This document shows, piece after piece, positions 44,828 through 53,140 of a stretch of 64,000 bases of DNA (its first letter is position 1; each line of letters opens with the position of its first letter). The stretch is from Blastocatellia bacterium (GTDB lineage: Bacteria > Acidobacteriota > Blastocatellia > UBA7656 > JADIYM01): NCBI GenBank assembly GCA_016705245.1, contig JADIYM010000007.1, positions 186,001 to 250,000 of the forward strand. Reading direction: 5' to 3'. Both the position numbers and the translations under genes were made by a program. The notes beneath the pieces were generated by a model that had not been told where the DNA came from, did not search any database, and saw nothing but the letters and a program-made list of their open reading frames with translations.

Positions 44828-46228
44828 GTGAAGCCCATGCATCGTGGCGACATCTTCATCGTCGACGACAACTCGAATAATCTCGCCGTCCTTGCAGGCA
44901 TTCTCCAGGACGGTGGATTCCAGGTCCGGGCCGCGAACAACGGCCGGCGAGCGCTCGCCATGGTCGAGCTCGACCCGCCCGAGCTCATCATGCTCGACGT
45001 CCAGATGCCTGAGATGAACGGCTACGAAGTGTGCGTCCAACTCAAGGCGAACGAAGCGTCGCAGTCGATCCCGGTCATCTTCATAAGCGCGCTCGACGAC
45101 GTTCTGGACAAGGTGCGGGCGTTCGAGGTTGGCGGCGTCGACTATGTGACGAAACCGTTCCACGGACGTGAGGTCATCGCACGCGTCGAGGCGCAACTGC
45201 GGCTCTTTCGACTCCAACGCGAGCTCGAGCAGAAGCAATCGGAACTCGAGGAACAGGCCCGAACGCTCGAGCGGCGAAACGCCGAGCTCGTCGCCTCGCA
45301 GCATCGCACCGACCTCGTGTTTTCGGCGTTATCCGAAACGCTGCAGGGGACGGTCATCGACGGCCGGTATCGGCTCGAGTCGAAGATCGGGTCGGGCGGC
45401 TTCGGGGCGGTATTTCGAGGTACCCAGATCGATCTGGCGCGTCTGGTGGCCATCAAGGTGTTTCGGCCGACACCTGGAAACGAGTCGCCGGATTCGCTCG
45501 AGCGGTTCCGTCAGGAAGGCATCGCCGCGTGCCGGTTCGTGCACCCGAACGCCGTGGCCGTTTTCGACTTCGGCATCTCGTCGACCGGCATTGCCTACCT
45601 CGTGATGGAGTTGCTCGAAGGTGAGACCCTCGGGAGACGGCTCGAGCGCGAGAGCCGCATCGAGCCGGAAAAAATGGCAGAGATCGTCGAGCCCCTGTGC
45701 GAGGCGCTCGCCGAAGCACATGCGGCAGGCATCGTGCATCGCGACGTGAAGCCGGAGAACGTCTTCCTACACGCCACGAGAGATGGCGAGGTCGTCAAGG
45801 TGCTCGACTTTGGCATCGCGAAGTTGTTTGGCGATGACGTGGTCGACAACGCGCGCCAGTTGACGGATACCGGCGGACTGCTCGGCACGCCGGACTACGT
45901 CGCGCCGGAGCGAATCATGGGGGAGGAGTTCGACGGACGCGCCGACGTCTATAGCGTCGGTGTGATGATGTACCAGATGTTGAGCGGACGACTGCCGCAC
46001 TTCGGCGGCGTGCAGGGTGCGAGCCCATACGCCATCGCGCTCAGTCATCTGACGAAGGAACCGTACCCGATGCGGCGACTGGTTCCAGACATACCCGAGG
46101 ACGTCGAAGCCATCGTCATGCAGGCGATGTCAAAGGTCGCAGCCGAGCGGCTGACGGCTGTGGAGCTTGCGGCGGCGATGCGCCGGCTTGCGGACGGACA
46201 TCGGAAGTCTCGAGAGCGAGCGCGGTAG
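44828..46228 (+). CDS. Response-regulator receiver fused to a Ser/Thr protein kinase
   Basis: A 466-residue protein. The receiver domain at 8-125 has Asp13-Asp14, the phospho-acceptor Asp57 in LIMLDVQMPEMNG and Lys109 in YVTKPF. A charged coiled coil follows at about 126-160. The Hanks-type kinase at 180-460 is complete: GSGGFGAV (188-195), Lys210 in VAIKVF, HRDVKPEN (304-311), DFG (327-329) and GTPDYVAPE. It links a two-component input to Ser/Thr phosphorylation inside the cytoplasm; no membrane segment is present. The partner histidine kinase is not encoded here. ATG 44837 is an alternative start. The poly-G tract lies in its upstream region. Confidence 0.92.
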   Translation: MKPMHRGDIFIVDDNSNNLAVLAGILQDGGFQVRAANNGRRALAMVELDPPELIMLDVQMPEMNGYEVCVQLKANEASQSIPVIFISALDDVLDKVRAFEVGGVDYVTKPFHGREVIARVEAQLRLFRLQRELEQKQSELEEQARTLERRNAELVASQHRTDLVFSALSETLQGTVIDGRYRLESKIGSGGFGAVFRGTQIDLARLVAIKVFRPTPGNESPDSLERFRQEGIAACRFVHPNAVAVFDFGISSTGIAYLVMELLEGETLGRRLERESRIEPEKMAEIVEPLCEALAEAHAAGIVHRDVKPENVFLHATRDGEVVKVLDFGIAKLFGDDVVDNARQLTDTGGLLGTPDYVAPERIMGEEFDGRADVYSVGVMMYQMLSGRLPHFGGVQGASPYAIALSHLTKEPYPMRRLVPDIPEDVEAIVMQAMSKVAAERLTAVELAAAMRRLADGHRKSRERAR

Positions 46229-46275
46229 ACGTCAGGTCTCGACGAGGAGTCGAACTGCATGTGTACAATTCGCCG

Positions 46276-46794
46276 ATGACCGAGACGACCATCCGCCTCG
46301 CAAACGTTACCGATGCCGAGTCACTTGCCGAACTGGCGGACCGGACGTTTCGTGACACTTTCGCCAAATTCAACGATCCGGCCGACATGGACGCGTACGT
46401 ATCCGACGCGCTCACGACCGAGCGGTTCGCGGAGGAAATAGATGACGCTGCGAATGTCTGGTTCGTCGCCGAGGTCGACGGCGAGCTTGCGGGCTATGCC
46501 AAGGTCCGCGCCGGGACAGCGCACGAGTCCGTGACGGGCGAAGCGCCGATCGAAGTCTCGCGCCTGTACGCCGAGCAACGCTTTCACGGACACGGTGTCG
46601 GCAGGGCGCTCATCGAGGCGTGTTTCGACGAGGCGAGGCGACAGAATGCGAAGACGATCTGGCTAGGCGTCTGGGAGCACAATGTGCGAGCCATTGCCTT
46701 CTATCAAAAGCACGGATTCGTGCGGTGCGGCGCGACGACTTTCGTGCTCGGAAAGGACGTCCAGACCGACGACGTCATGTCCAGAAGCCTCTGA
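46276..46794 (+). CDS. GNAT family N-acetyltransferase
   Basis: A 172-residue acetyltransferase. The acetyl-CoA loop is HGHGVGRALIEACFDEAR, with WLGVWEHNVRAIAFYQKHGFVRCG as the last strand-helix unit, typical of PaiA/spermidine-type or generic GNATs. ATG 46276 is used; GTG 46261 is in frame just upstream. A strong terminator follows. Substrate unknown. Confidence 0.85.
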   Translation: MTETTIRLANVTDAESLAELADRTFRDTFAKFNDPADMDAYVSDALTTERFAEEIDDAANVWFVAEVDGELAGYAKVRAGTAHESVTGEAPIEVSRLYAEQRFHGHGVGRALIEACFDEARRQNAKTIWLGVWEHNVRAIAFYQKHGFVRCGATTFVLGKDVQTDDVMSRSL

Positions 46795-46849
46795 CGGCGG
46801 CCGCGGAATCCTAGGTCCGATGGCCCGACTCTTCGACGAACCATGAAAG

Positions 46850-46885
46850 AAGGGCCCGCGGGATCAACTCCCGCGGGCCCTTTTC
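46850..46885. terminator. Strong bidirectional rho-independent terminator
   Basis: Stem AGGGCCCGCGGGA (46851-46863) pairs with TCCCGCGGGCCCT (46869-46881) around a 5-nt loop, followed by TTTT on the plus strand and by TTTC after the mirror side. It separates the GNAT gene from the convergent Cys-rich gene. Confidence 0.88.
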
Positions 46886-46918
46886 GATTCGGCAACAGCC
46901 GTATCGGATAAGAACCGA

Positions 46919-47425
46919 CTAGGCTGCCTTGGCGCAGCACGCGGCGCCCGGCGTGCAGCAGGCCGCTCCAGCCGCACAGCAGGAACCGGCAGTCGCCGTC
47001 GCGTCGTCCGACACGGTCATTGCCTTGGCTGCATCGCCGTGGTCCGCGCAACACTTGGCACCCGGTGCGCAGCACGCCGCTCCGGTTGAACAGCAGGAAC
47101 CGGCAGCCATCGACGAATCCTTGGCCGGCTTCTCCTCGCCGTGGGCCGCGCAGCACTTGCCATCCTTGCAGCAAGCCATGCCGGGCTCACAGCAGCCGTC
47201 CTTGGCCGTTGCGACGCCGTCGGCGTTCTTCTTCATCGGGCACGCCTTCGCGTCCTTTTTGCACGTGGCGACGTCGCCGTCCATCTTGCAGCAAGCTGCC
47301 GCGTCCTTCTTGTGACAGGCGGCCGGCTTGTCCTTGGGAGCATCGGGTGCCTGCGGAGCGGCCGCAATGGCCAGACCTACAAAACCGAACACGAACAGCA
47401 CAACCAGCAAATGAATACGTTTCAT
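46919..47425 (-). CDS. Secreted cysteine-rich repeat protein, possible metal-binding
   Basis: A 168-residue exported protein. The signal peptide is at about 1-22 (MKRIHLLVVLFVFGFVGLAI). The mature part carries 23 cysteines by my count, mostly as CC pairs in repeated units: GCCEPGMACCKDGKCC, GSCCSTGAACCAPGAKCC and GSCCAAGAACCTPGAACC. The spacing CC-x5-CC-x4-CC recurs, with His and Asp nearby (AAHG, ADHG). It has no metallothionein family signature that I recognise, but the layout fits a periplasmic or extracellular thiol-rich metal ligand or buffer. It follows another Cys-containing exported gene on the same strand by 95 nt. Confidence 0.85.
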   Translation of the reverse strand: MKRIHLLVVLFVFGFVGLAIAAAPQAPDAPKDKPAACHKKDAAACCKMDGDVATCKKDAKACPMKKNADGVATAKDGCCEPGMACCKDGKCCAAHGEEKPAKDSSMAAGSCCSTGAACCAPGAKCCADHGDAAKAMTVSDDATATAGSCCAAGAACCTPGAACCAKAA

Positions 47426-47520
47426 GACTGCGTCTCCTTTGAAGACAATCGTTCGAACGGAGCATTCCCACCCGCCTGTTCTTCCGACGGGCAGAGAACC
47501 GACTCAGGCGAACGAATGCT

Positions 47521-47955
47521 CTAAATCAGGAAGACACAGCAGCGAAGGTATGTATCGCCCCGGCTTCGCACCGGAAGTGCCGACGCGAATCGTTCGACGT
47601 CCGGGCGGTTCGACCTCAGATACGCAATGAACTTCGCAGGTTCATCCGTATCAACCGACGACTCGTGCCGCTGCGGCTGCTCGACCGTCGGGCGGTTGCC
47701 GAACATCAGGCAGCAGCCCGAGGCCCGGTCAACCGACTCGGCCGATATCGATGCCGGCGGCTCGGCGTCGCGGTCCGCTTCTTCGCGCGTCTGCTCGCAG
47801 CAACTGGACTTTGTCGCAGCTTCACACGCCGTCGCGGATGCTGCACAGACTGCCAGACATGTGACGAGACACAGCGCCCCGCTGAGCCACACCGTGATCG
47901 CTGGAGCGATGATTCGCCCAGTCAGACCAAACGGTGCGTTGGGATCACGTGTCAT
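47521..47955 (-). CDS. Cys-containing exported or membrane-anchored protein
   Basis: A 144-residue protein. A hydrophobic segment at about 15-40 (ITVWLSGALCLVTCLAVCA) acts as signal or anchor, followed by ATACEAATKSSCCEQ and GCCLMFGN. The C-terminus ends in RCCVFLI. Function unknown. The CC pairs and the position just upstream of the Cys-rich repeat gene suggest a shared role in metal or redox handling. ATG 47955 is preferred; the longer frame from 48006 adds 17 polar residues. Confidence 0.6.
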   Translation of the reverse strand: MTRDPNAPFGLTGRIIAPAITVWLSGALCLVTCLAVCAASATACEAATKSSCCEQTREEADRDAEPPASISAESVDRASGCCLMFGNRPTVEQPQRHESSVDTDEPAKFIAYLRSNRPDVERFASALPVRSRGDTYLRCCVFLI

Positions 47956-48027
47956 TGCTCGCAGAGTATTCCCATGGCTTCCGCGAGTCAATGTGAATCT
48001 CATCACATGCCTGAATTTTATCGTCGA

Positions 48028-48556
48028 TTAGCTGTCGTATTGCAGGAGCGATGCCACGCGGTGCCCGGCGAGTTTGTCGCGGCCGCCGAGGAACGTCAGC
48101 TCGATGACGAAAGCACAGGCGACGACCTCGCCGCCCAGCCGCTCGATGAGGTCGACGACCGCCTTGGCTGTTCCGCCGGTCGCAAGCAGGTCATCGGCGA
48201 CAAGCACTCGATGTCCCGGGTCCGATCGCGTCCTTATGGACTTCGAGGATGTCGGTCCCGTACTCGAGGTCGTACTCGATGCTCTCGGTCTCGGCGGGCA
48301 GCTTCCGCGGTTTGCGGATCGGCACGAAACCCGCACCCAGACGGTACGCGAGTGCCGGTGCGAAGATGAATCCGCGCGCTTCCATGCCGACGACCGTGTC
48401 GATGTGTTCGTGCTCCGGTCCGATCATCTCGGTAAGCCGATCGATGGTCGTGCGCAGGCCGTGCGGGTGCTTGAGCAGGGTCGTGATGTCGTAGAACAGA
48501 ATTCCGGGCTTTGGAAAGTCGGGAATTTCACGGATCAGCTTCTTCAGGTTCTCCAC
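48028..48556 (-). CDS. apt: Adenine phosphoribosyltransferase, one extra base
   Basis: Removing one base near 48212 (in CCCGGGACATCG) joins two frames into 175 residues, the usual Apt length. The first frame has IREIPDFPKPGILFYDITTLL and GMEARGFIFAPALAYRLG. The second has the PRPP-binding loop VLVADDLLATGGTAKA. Apt salvages adenine to AMP. The break lies just before the PRPP loop, so the sequence as written would encode an inactive enzyme. The gene is probably intact in the organism. It is 21 nt downstream of acyP. Confidence 0.9.
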
Positions 48557-48577
48557 AGTCGTTCGTCGCTCCTCGTT

Positions 48578-48850
48578 TCAGGATATGGCATCAAAACTCG
48601 TCCGGCCGGTGGCCTCGACTGGCAGTTCGACGACCTGGTCGACGCGCCCGTAGCGCGGACCGAGCTCGAGTTCATGGCGAAACGCATCGACGGCAGCGGG
48701 AAGCCCTTCGGCAATGGCCTCGACCGAGCCGTCGGATAGGTTCCGTACCGTTCCGGCAATTCCGTGTCTCGCCGCCGCCTGGCAGGCGAAGTACCGGAAG
48801 CCGACGCCCTGTACGCGTCCGGTGACGATGAACTTGCGAGCGGTAATCAT
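48578..48850 (-). CDS. acyP: Acylphosphatase
   Basis: A 90-residue enzyme with the signature GRVQGVGFRYF (Arg19, phosphate binding) and GTVRNLSDGSVEAIAEG containing Asn37, the two catalytic residues. It hydrolyses acyl phosphates such as acetyl phosphate. The ATG at 48850 lies about 20 nt after the terminator of tRNA-Pro, so it is the first gene of an acyP-apt pair. Confidence 0.93.
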   Translation of the reverse strand: MITARKFIVTGRVQGVGFRYFACQAAARHGIAGTVRNLSDGSVEAIAEGLPAAVDAFRHELELGPRYGRVDQVVELPVEATGRTSFDAIS

Positions 48851-48858
48851 TCCGGCCG

Positions 48859-48903
48859 GAAAAAGTGAAAAGGCCCCAACCACGTTCCCGTGATTGGGGT
48901 CTT
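48859..48903 (-). terminator. Terminator downstream of tRNA-Pro(CGG)
   Basis: Minus-strand stem CCCCAATCACG / CGTGGTTGGGG with a four-base loop (one wobble pair), followed by CCTTTTCACTTTTT. It ends the tRNA-Pro transcript before acyP. Confidence 0.8.
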
Positions 48904-48914
48904 GACTCTGCAAG

Positions 48915-48988
<74 letters not shown>

Positions 48989-49111
48989 TCGAAGGAACAC
49001 GCAGACTACACGTGCCATCGGGATCTGTCAAAAGTTTCTTTGGTCGGACGAAAAGACGGGCGCCAGGTCTCGAGACCGGGCGCCCGTCGGTGCTGCGTTG
49101 ATGTCGATCAG

Positions 49112-50236
49112 TTACGGCATATTGCCGTTGCCGTTGCCATTCCCGTTGCCGTTGCCGTTGCCGTTGCCGTTGTCATCATCGTCGTCGTCGTCGTCGTTTC
49201 CGTTTCCATTGTCGTCATCGTCGTCGTCGTTTCCGTTTCCATTGTCGTCGTCGTCGTTCCCATTGCCGTTGTCGTCGTCGTTACCGTTTCCATTGTCGTC
49301 GTCATCGTTCCCGTTGCCGTTCCCGTTTCCATTGTCGTCGTCGTCGTTCCCGTTACCGTTACCGTTACCGTTCCCGTTGCCGTTGCCGTTGCCGTTGCCG
49401 TTGTCGTCGCCGTCATCTTCGGAGTCATCGTCGACGCCGTCGCCGTTCGAATCGTCGTCCGAGTCGTCATCGACATCGTCGCCATCCGAGTCGTCATCGT
49501 CGCGGTTCTGCTGTCCGTCACCGTCGATGTCGCTGTCGTCGTAGTTGGCCCGGTTGTCACCGTCGATGTCGTCGTCTGACTGGTTCAGCATCCGGTCGTC
49601 GTCGACGTCCGAATCATCCTTGTTAAGCGTGCCGTCACCGTCCACGTCGACGTCCGATCCGTTGGAAATGCCGTCCTGGTCGGCGTCGTCGTCCGAAGCA
49701 TTCGGAATACCGTCTTCATCCGTATCCGACAGTCCGCTCTTCGCAGCCCGAAGGTTGTTGTTAACGCCAGCGAGCACGCGGCTCACCGCCGTCTGAGCTA
49801 CCGAGGCCGGAACGCCCGCCTCGACGAAGAAGTCGCCGAGCGACACGCCTGCGCCAAGTCGCGACATCACCTGACCGAGCGACTGGCCGCTCTCGCGAGC
49901 TGCAACCGCTGCCGGCGCAACCACGGCGATGCCTTCGCTCCGGCTGAGAAGGACGTCTTCCGGCACGGTGGTGTGCACCGAAAGCACGTGGGCCGCCAGG
50001 AAGTTGCTTGAGCGCTTCGCGAGCTTCTTCGTCGCCATCTCGAGCTTGGCGCCGGTCTTCGTCACTCGGCGAGTCGCATTCGCCCGCTGTCCGTCCTGCG
50101 CATAGGCCTTCGACGCTCCGCTGTCGGGCACCGTAAAGCTCCACATGACGAGCATGGCCATCGTTCCGAGGTAAGCGCTCACCGTAGCGGCGCGAGTCAA
50201 TGTCTTCCGTGCGTTACCGATTTTCTGCTGTGCCAT
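49112..50236 (-). CDS. Exported thrombospondin-3-like Asp-rich repeat protein with a Gly-Asn/Asp tail
   Basis: A 374-residue protein. A signal or anchor segment lies at about 15-45 (AYLGTMAMLVMWSF, then ASKAYAQ), followed by a helical region to ~165. From about residue 170 come repeats of the type DxDxDGxxNxxD (SDTDEDGIPNASDDDADQDG, DVDGDGTLNKDDSD, DIDGDGQQNRDDDD), characteristic of calcium-binding thrombospondin type 3 units. From about residue 270 the tail is almost only (GN)n and (D)n blocks. The coding DNA is a near-tandem repeat of CCGTTG and GTCGTC units. GGAGG lies 9-10 nt before the ATG at 50236. It is probably cell-surface and calcium-binding. Confidence 0.85.
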   Translation of the reverse strand: MAQQKIGNARKTLTRAATVSAYLGTMAMLVMWSFTVPDSGASKAYAQDGQRANATRRVTKTGAKLEMATKKLAKRSSNFLAAHVLSVHTTVPEDVLLSRSEGIAVVAPAAVAARESGQSLGQVMSRLGAGVSLGDFFVEAGVPASVAQTAVSRVLAGVNNNLRAAKSGLSDTDEDGIPNASDDDADQDGISNGSDVDVDGDGTLNKDDSDVDDDRMLNQSDDDIDGDNRANYDDSDIDGDGQQNRDDDDSDGDDVDDDSDDDSNGDGVDDDSEDDGDDNGNGNGNGNGNGNGNGNGNDDDDNGNGNGNGNDDDDNGNGNDDDNGNGNDDDDNGNGNDDDDDDNGNGNDDDDDDDDNGNGNGNGNGNGNGNGNMP

Positions 50237-50536
50237 CGCGTTCACCCTCCGTGTATCTTCGAACCGGCGACAACCGGATCCGCGAGCGCCTCTGAAAAGA
50301 GGCCGGAGCCCACTTCCCCGACGCTCGAACGGCCCTCGCGGATCCGTTCACCCTGTTGTCGTGCCGAACCCACAGAGCATCATCAGGGAGTCAAAATACG
50401 AATCGGGCCAGAAAAATTCGCGCTGGCCGACACCCACGGTGGCTCCCACGCGGTTCTGGGTCAATCTGGGGCCGATTTGCCGGGCCGCCCGGCCGCAGTC
50501 GGCGGTAGCCTGCGCTGACGGGCTGTCCGGACGCAC

Positions 50537-50596
50537 CCCGTTTGACCCAGAACCCCGAGCGCAGCGAGGGGCCGAGCCTGGTCACACACGACGTGG
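50537..50596 (+). repeat. Direct repeat unit with GA-mismatch hairpin (first of two)
   Basis: CCCCGTTTGACCCAGAA, the hairpin, GGGGCCGAGCCT, one variable base, then GTCACACACGACGTG. The second unit at 50674-50733 differs at about one position. Extended similarity around the hairpin indicates a recent duplication. Confidence 0.85.
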
Positions 50597-50673
50597 TGTC
50601 CATGAGTCGCCCGTCGCTTCGCTCCGGGTTCTGGGTCGGCGATGGTCTGGTTTGACGGCCCGTGGGAACGCGC

Positions 50674-50733
50674 CCCGTTTGACCCAGAACCCCGAGCGCA
50701 GCGAGGGGCCGAGCCTAGTCACACACGACGTGA
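50674..50733 (+). repeat. Direct repeat unit with GA-mismatch hairpin (second of two)
   Basis: Nearly identical to 50537-50596, including the flanking CACACACGACGTG. It ends about 33 nt before the pcm stop codon on the other strand. Confidence 0.85.
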
Positions 50734-50766
50734 TGACTACAGTCGGCGGTGTCAAACCGCCGGCCG

Positions 50767-51453
50767 CTACTTCTCGAAGCCGTACCGCCCGATCAGCTTC
50801 ACGAAGATGCAGCCGCCAAAGTCCTCTTCGACCGTTCCGCGCTCGGTCCGGGTCACCCGAATGAGGGTTTGACTCTTTTCGGTTCCAACCGGCACCACCA
50901 GCCTGCCCCCGACTCCAAGCTGCTTCACGAGAGGTTCCGGTACCACCGGTCCACCCGCTGCGACGATGATCGCATCGTACGGCGCGTGTTCGCTCCAGCC
51001 GATCGTTCCGTCGAAGCACTTGATCGTCGCGTTCGTGATCTTCAGTTTCCGCAGCCGGTTCATCGCTTCGCGCGCGAGATCGGCAATCCGCTCGATGCCG
51101 TACACGTACCTGGCAAGCGCCGCAGCGACGGCGGTCTGATAGCCCGACCCCGAGCCGATCTCGAGCACACGACTCTCGGGTGTCAGCTCGCAGAGCGACG
51201 TCATGAGCGCAACCATGTAGGGCTGGGAAATCGTCTGTTCTGAACCAATTGCCAGCGCGTGGTCTCCGTACGCCTTGTCGGTGAACGGCTCGGGCACGAA
51301 CTCGTGACGCGGAATCCGCCGCATGACATCGAGCACCTTCTCATCGCGGATTCCCCGGTCGATGAGTGTTTCGACCATTCGATTTCGGGCCCGGGCGTAA
51401 CGGTCAACCGGAGCGGCGGCGACCGGATTCTGCCGGTCCCTGTCGCTCGACAT
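50767..51453 (-). CDS. pcm: Protein-L-isoaspartate O-methyltransferase
   Basis: A 228-residue SAM-dependent repair enzyme. It has RHEFVPEPFTDKAYGDHALAI and the conserved ISQPYMVALM, with the SAM-binding VLEIGSGSGYQTAVAA at about 93-108 and DAIIVAAGGPVVPEPLV. It methylates isoaspartyl residues in damaged proteins. The ATG overlaps the surE stop (TGATG); surE-pcm is a conserved pair. Confidence 0.95.
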   Translation of the reverse strand: MSSDRDRQNPVAAAPVDRYARARNRMVETLIDRGIRDEKVLDVMRRIPRHEFVPEPFTDKAYGDHALAIGSEQTISQPYMVALMTSLCELTPESRVLEIGSGSGYQTAVAAALARYVYGIERIADLAREAMNRLRKLKITNATIKCFDGTIGWSEHAPYDAIIVAAGGPVVPEPLVKQLGVGGRLVVPVGTEKSQTLIRVTRTERGTVEEDFGGCIFVKLIGRYGFEK

Positions 51454-52226
51454 CAGCGCGGCTCTCCCGCCCGCGCCTCGTGCGTCGGCATCCAGCCCTT
51501 CCCTCGCAGTTCGTCGAGAGCACGGTAGTCGGTCAAGTCGTTGCGTAGCGGAGTGATCGACACGAACCCTTCCGCTACGGCCGCATAGTCCGTCCCATCA
51601 TCATGTATTGGTGTGGAGTAGTCCTCGCCAATCCAATAATAATGTCGCTGCCGCGGGTCCACACCGACGATCACCGACGGTTTTGCCGTCTTGATGCCCT
51701 GTCTGGTGATTCGAACCCCGGAAATCGCACCCACGGGAACATTCACACTCAGCAACGTACCCTTGGGAAGCCCTTCCGCAAGAACCTTTTCCGTCAGGCT
51801 GGCGGCGAACGACGCAGCGTGCGAAAAATCGAAGTTCGACCTGGTCACGAGGCTGACCGCAATCCCGGGAAGTCCGTGAATGGTCCCTTCCAGTGCTCCC
51901 GCGACCGTTCCGGAATAGGTCGTGTCGTCGCCGAGGTTGGGCCCGCGGTTGATTCCGGAAAGCACGATGTCCGGCTTTCGGTCCTTCAGCAGGTGACCGA
52001 TAGCGATCGTAACGCAATCGGTCGGAGTTCCGTCGACCGAAAAGTGCCTGGAATCAATACGATCGACTCGCAAAGGGCGCGTCAGCGTAAGGGAATGCGA
52101 TGCCGCACTCATCTCGTGCGCCGGCGCTACCACGAAGACCTCGCCGAGTCGCTCGAGCGCGCTGGCCAGCGCGATGATCCCGTCGGAGTGTATGCCGTCG
52201 TCGTTGGTGACAAGAATTCGGGTCAT
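51453..52226 (-). CDS. surE: 5'/3'-nucleotidase SurE
   Basis: A 257-residue phosphatase. The metal-binding opening is ILVTNDDGIHSDG with Asp9-Asp10, then APAHEMSAASHSLTL (Ser and Asn-type metal contacts), IVLSGINRGPNLGDDTTYSGTVAGA and ITPLRNDLTDY. It dephosphorylates nucleoside monophosphates and polyphosphate, typically in stationary phase or stress. The longer upstream frame runs into tRNA-Pro and is rejected. Confidence 0.95.
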   Translation of the reverse strand: MTRILVTNDDGIHSDGIIALASALERLGEVFVVAPAHEMSAASHSLTLTRPLRVDRIDSRHFSVDGTPTDCVTIAIGHLLKDRKPDIVLSGINRGPNLGDDTTYSGTVAGALEGTIHGLPGIAVSLVTRSNFDFSHAASFAASLTEKVLAEGLPKGTLLSVNVPVGAISGVRITRQGIKTAKPSVIVGVDPRQRHYYWIGEDYSTPIHDDGTDYAAVAEGFVSITPLRNDLTDYRALDELRGKGWMPTHEARAGEPR

Positions 52227-52298
52227 AAAACACGTGAAGGACACTCGGCGCTCAAGACCGTGTGTCCTTCGTCGGCAACCGGCAATCTCGAAAGTTGG

Positions 52299-52372
<74 letters not shown>

Positions 52373-52382
52373 TCACGCCGCC

Positions 52383-52835
52383 TCAACGGCGGTCGGAACT
52401 CTTACCATCCGTGTTGAGCATTGTCAACACGGCCTCCAGTTCGCGTCGGATGCGCTTGATCGACCGTTTCGCGTGACTGCCGACGTGATTTGCCTGCGCC
52501 GGAGAGCTCGCAAGACCGGCAGCCTCGGGGTCCGCAGCCATCTCTGGAGTCACGACCTTCAGTCGCGCGCTCGGCCCACTTCTCAGCTCGTCGGAGAGCT
52601 TGCGCTTGGCGCCGGCAATCGTAAACTTCTCATCGTAAAGAAGTTCTCGAATCCGGAGCACAATCTCGAGATCCTTTCGGCGGTATACGCGCTGCCCGGC
52701 ACGGTTCTTCTGGGGCGCCAGCATTGGAAATTCAGACTCCCAATATCGAAGCACGTGCGGCTGGACGCCGATGTGATCGCAGACCTCGCCGATCTTGTAG
52801 AAGAGTTTGTCGGGGATGACCTTGGCCGGTTCCAT
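52383..52835 (-). CDS. MerR-family transcriptional regulator
   Basis: A 150-residue protein from the ATG at 52835. The MerR DNA-binding domain occupies about 10-80 (LFYKIGEVCDHIGVQPHVLR, then AGQRVYRRKDLEIVLRIREL). A basic C-terminal tail (KRSIKRIRRELEAVL) acts as a helical dimer region. No cysteine metal-site is present. It lies 35 nt downstream of the IHF-like gene and 10 nt before tRNA-Pro. This ihfA-merR arrangement recurs in several phyla, with the regulator often thought to act on its own operon. Confidence 0.88.
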   Translation of the reverse strand: MEPAKVIPDKLFYKIGEVCDHIGVQPHVLRYWESEFPMLAPQKNRAGQRVYRRKDLEIVLRIRELLYDEKFTIAGAKRKLSDELRSGPSARLKVVTPEMAADPEAAGLASSPAQANHVGSHAKRSIKRIRRELEAVLTMLNTDGKSSDRR

Positions 52836-52870
52836 CGGGTACCTCAGCACATTCAGCCGAAACTCGGAGT

Positions 52871-53140
52871 TCAGACGGAGCGCATCGACCGAGAAGGTCG
52901 GAAGACGAGGGCTTTGTGTGATTTCAGGCGAATCTCCTCTCCAGTGGAGGGATTCCGCCCGCGACGAGGCTTTCTTTCGATAACCTCGAGGGTTCCAAAA
53001 CCGACGATTCGGACGCCTTCGCCGCGAATGAGCCGGTCCCGGACAATGTCGAAGATCGTGTCCACGAGGCGCCGAGCCTCGCCGATTGTCAGTCCGCCGT
53101 GACGCTCATAGATCGCACGCGCCAGATCCGCCTTCGTCAT
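52871..53140 (-). CDS. HU/IHF-family DNA-binding protein, IHF-alpha-like
   Basis: An 89-residue histone-like protein with the family motif GFGTLEVIERKPRRGRNPSTG, whose arginine-proline arm intercalates into the DNA minor groove. The N-terminal helices are MTKADLARAIYE and IGEARRLVDTIFD. It bends DNA in recombination, replication and transcription. IHF-alpha rather than HU is suggested by the merR neighbour, which is not decisive. Confidence 0.93.
   Translation of the reverse strand: MTKADLARAIYERHGGLTIGEARRLVDTIFDIVRDRLIRGEGVRIVGFGTLEVIERKPRRGRNPSTGEEIRLKSHKALVFRPSRSMRSV

Larger units (their letters stand above)
50237..50766. other. 530-nt gene-free stretch with repeated hairpins
   Basis: Holds the promoter side of the Asp-rich protein and the 3' side of pcm. 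A direct repeat (50537-50596 and 50674-50733) includes the GA-mismatch hairpin plus CACACACGACGTG; a degenerate inverted copy lies between them (50608-50640) and a partial one near 50450. No gene seen. Confidence 0.7.
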
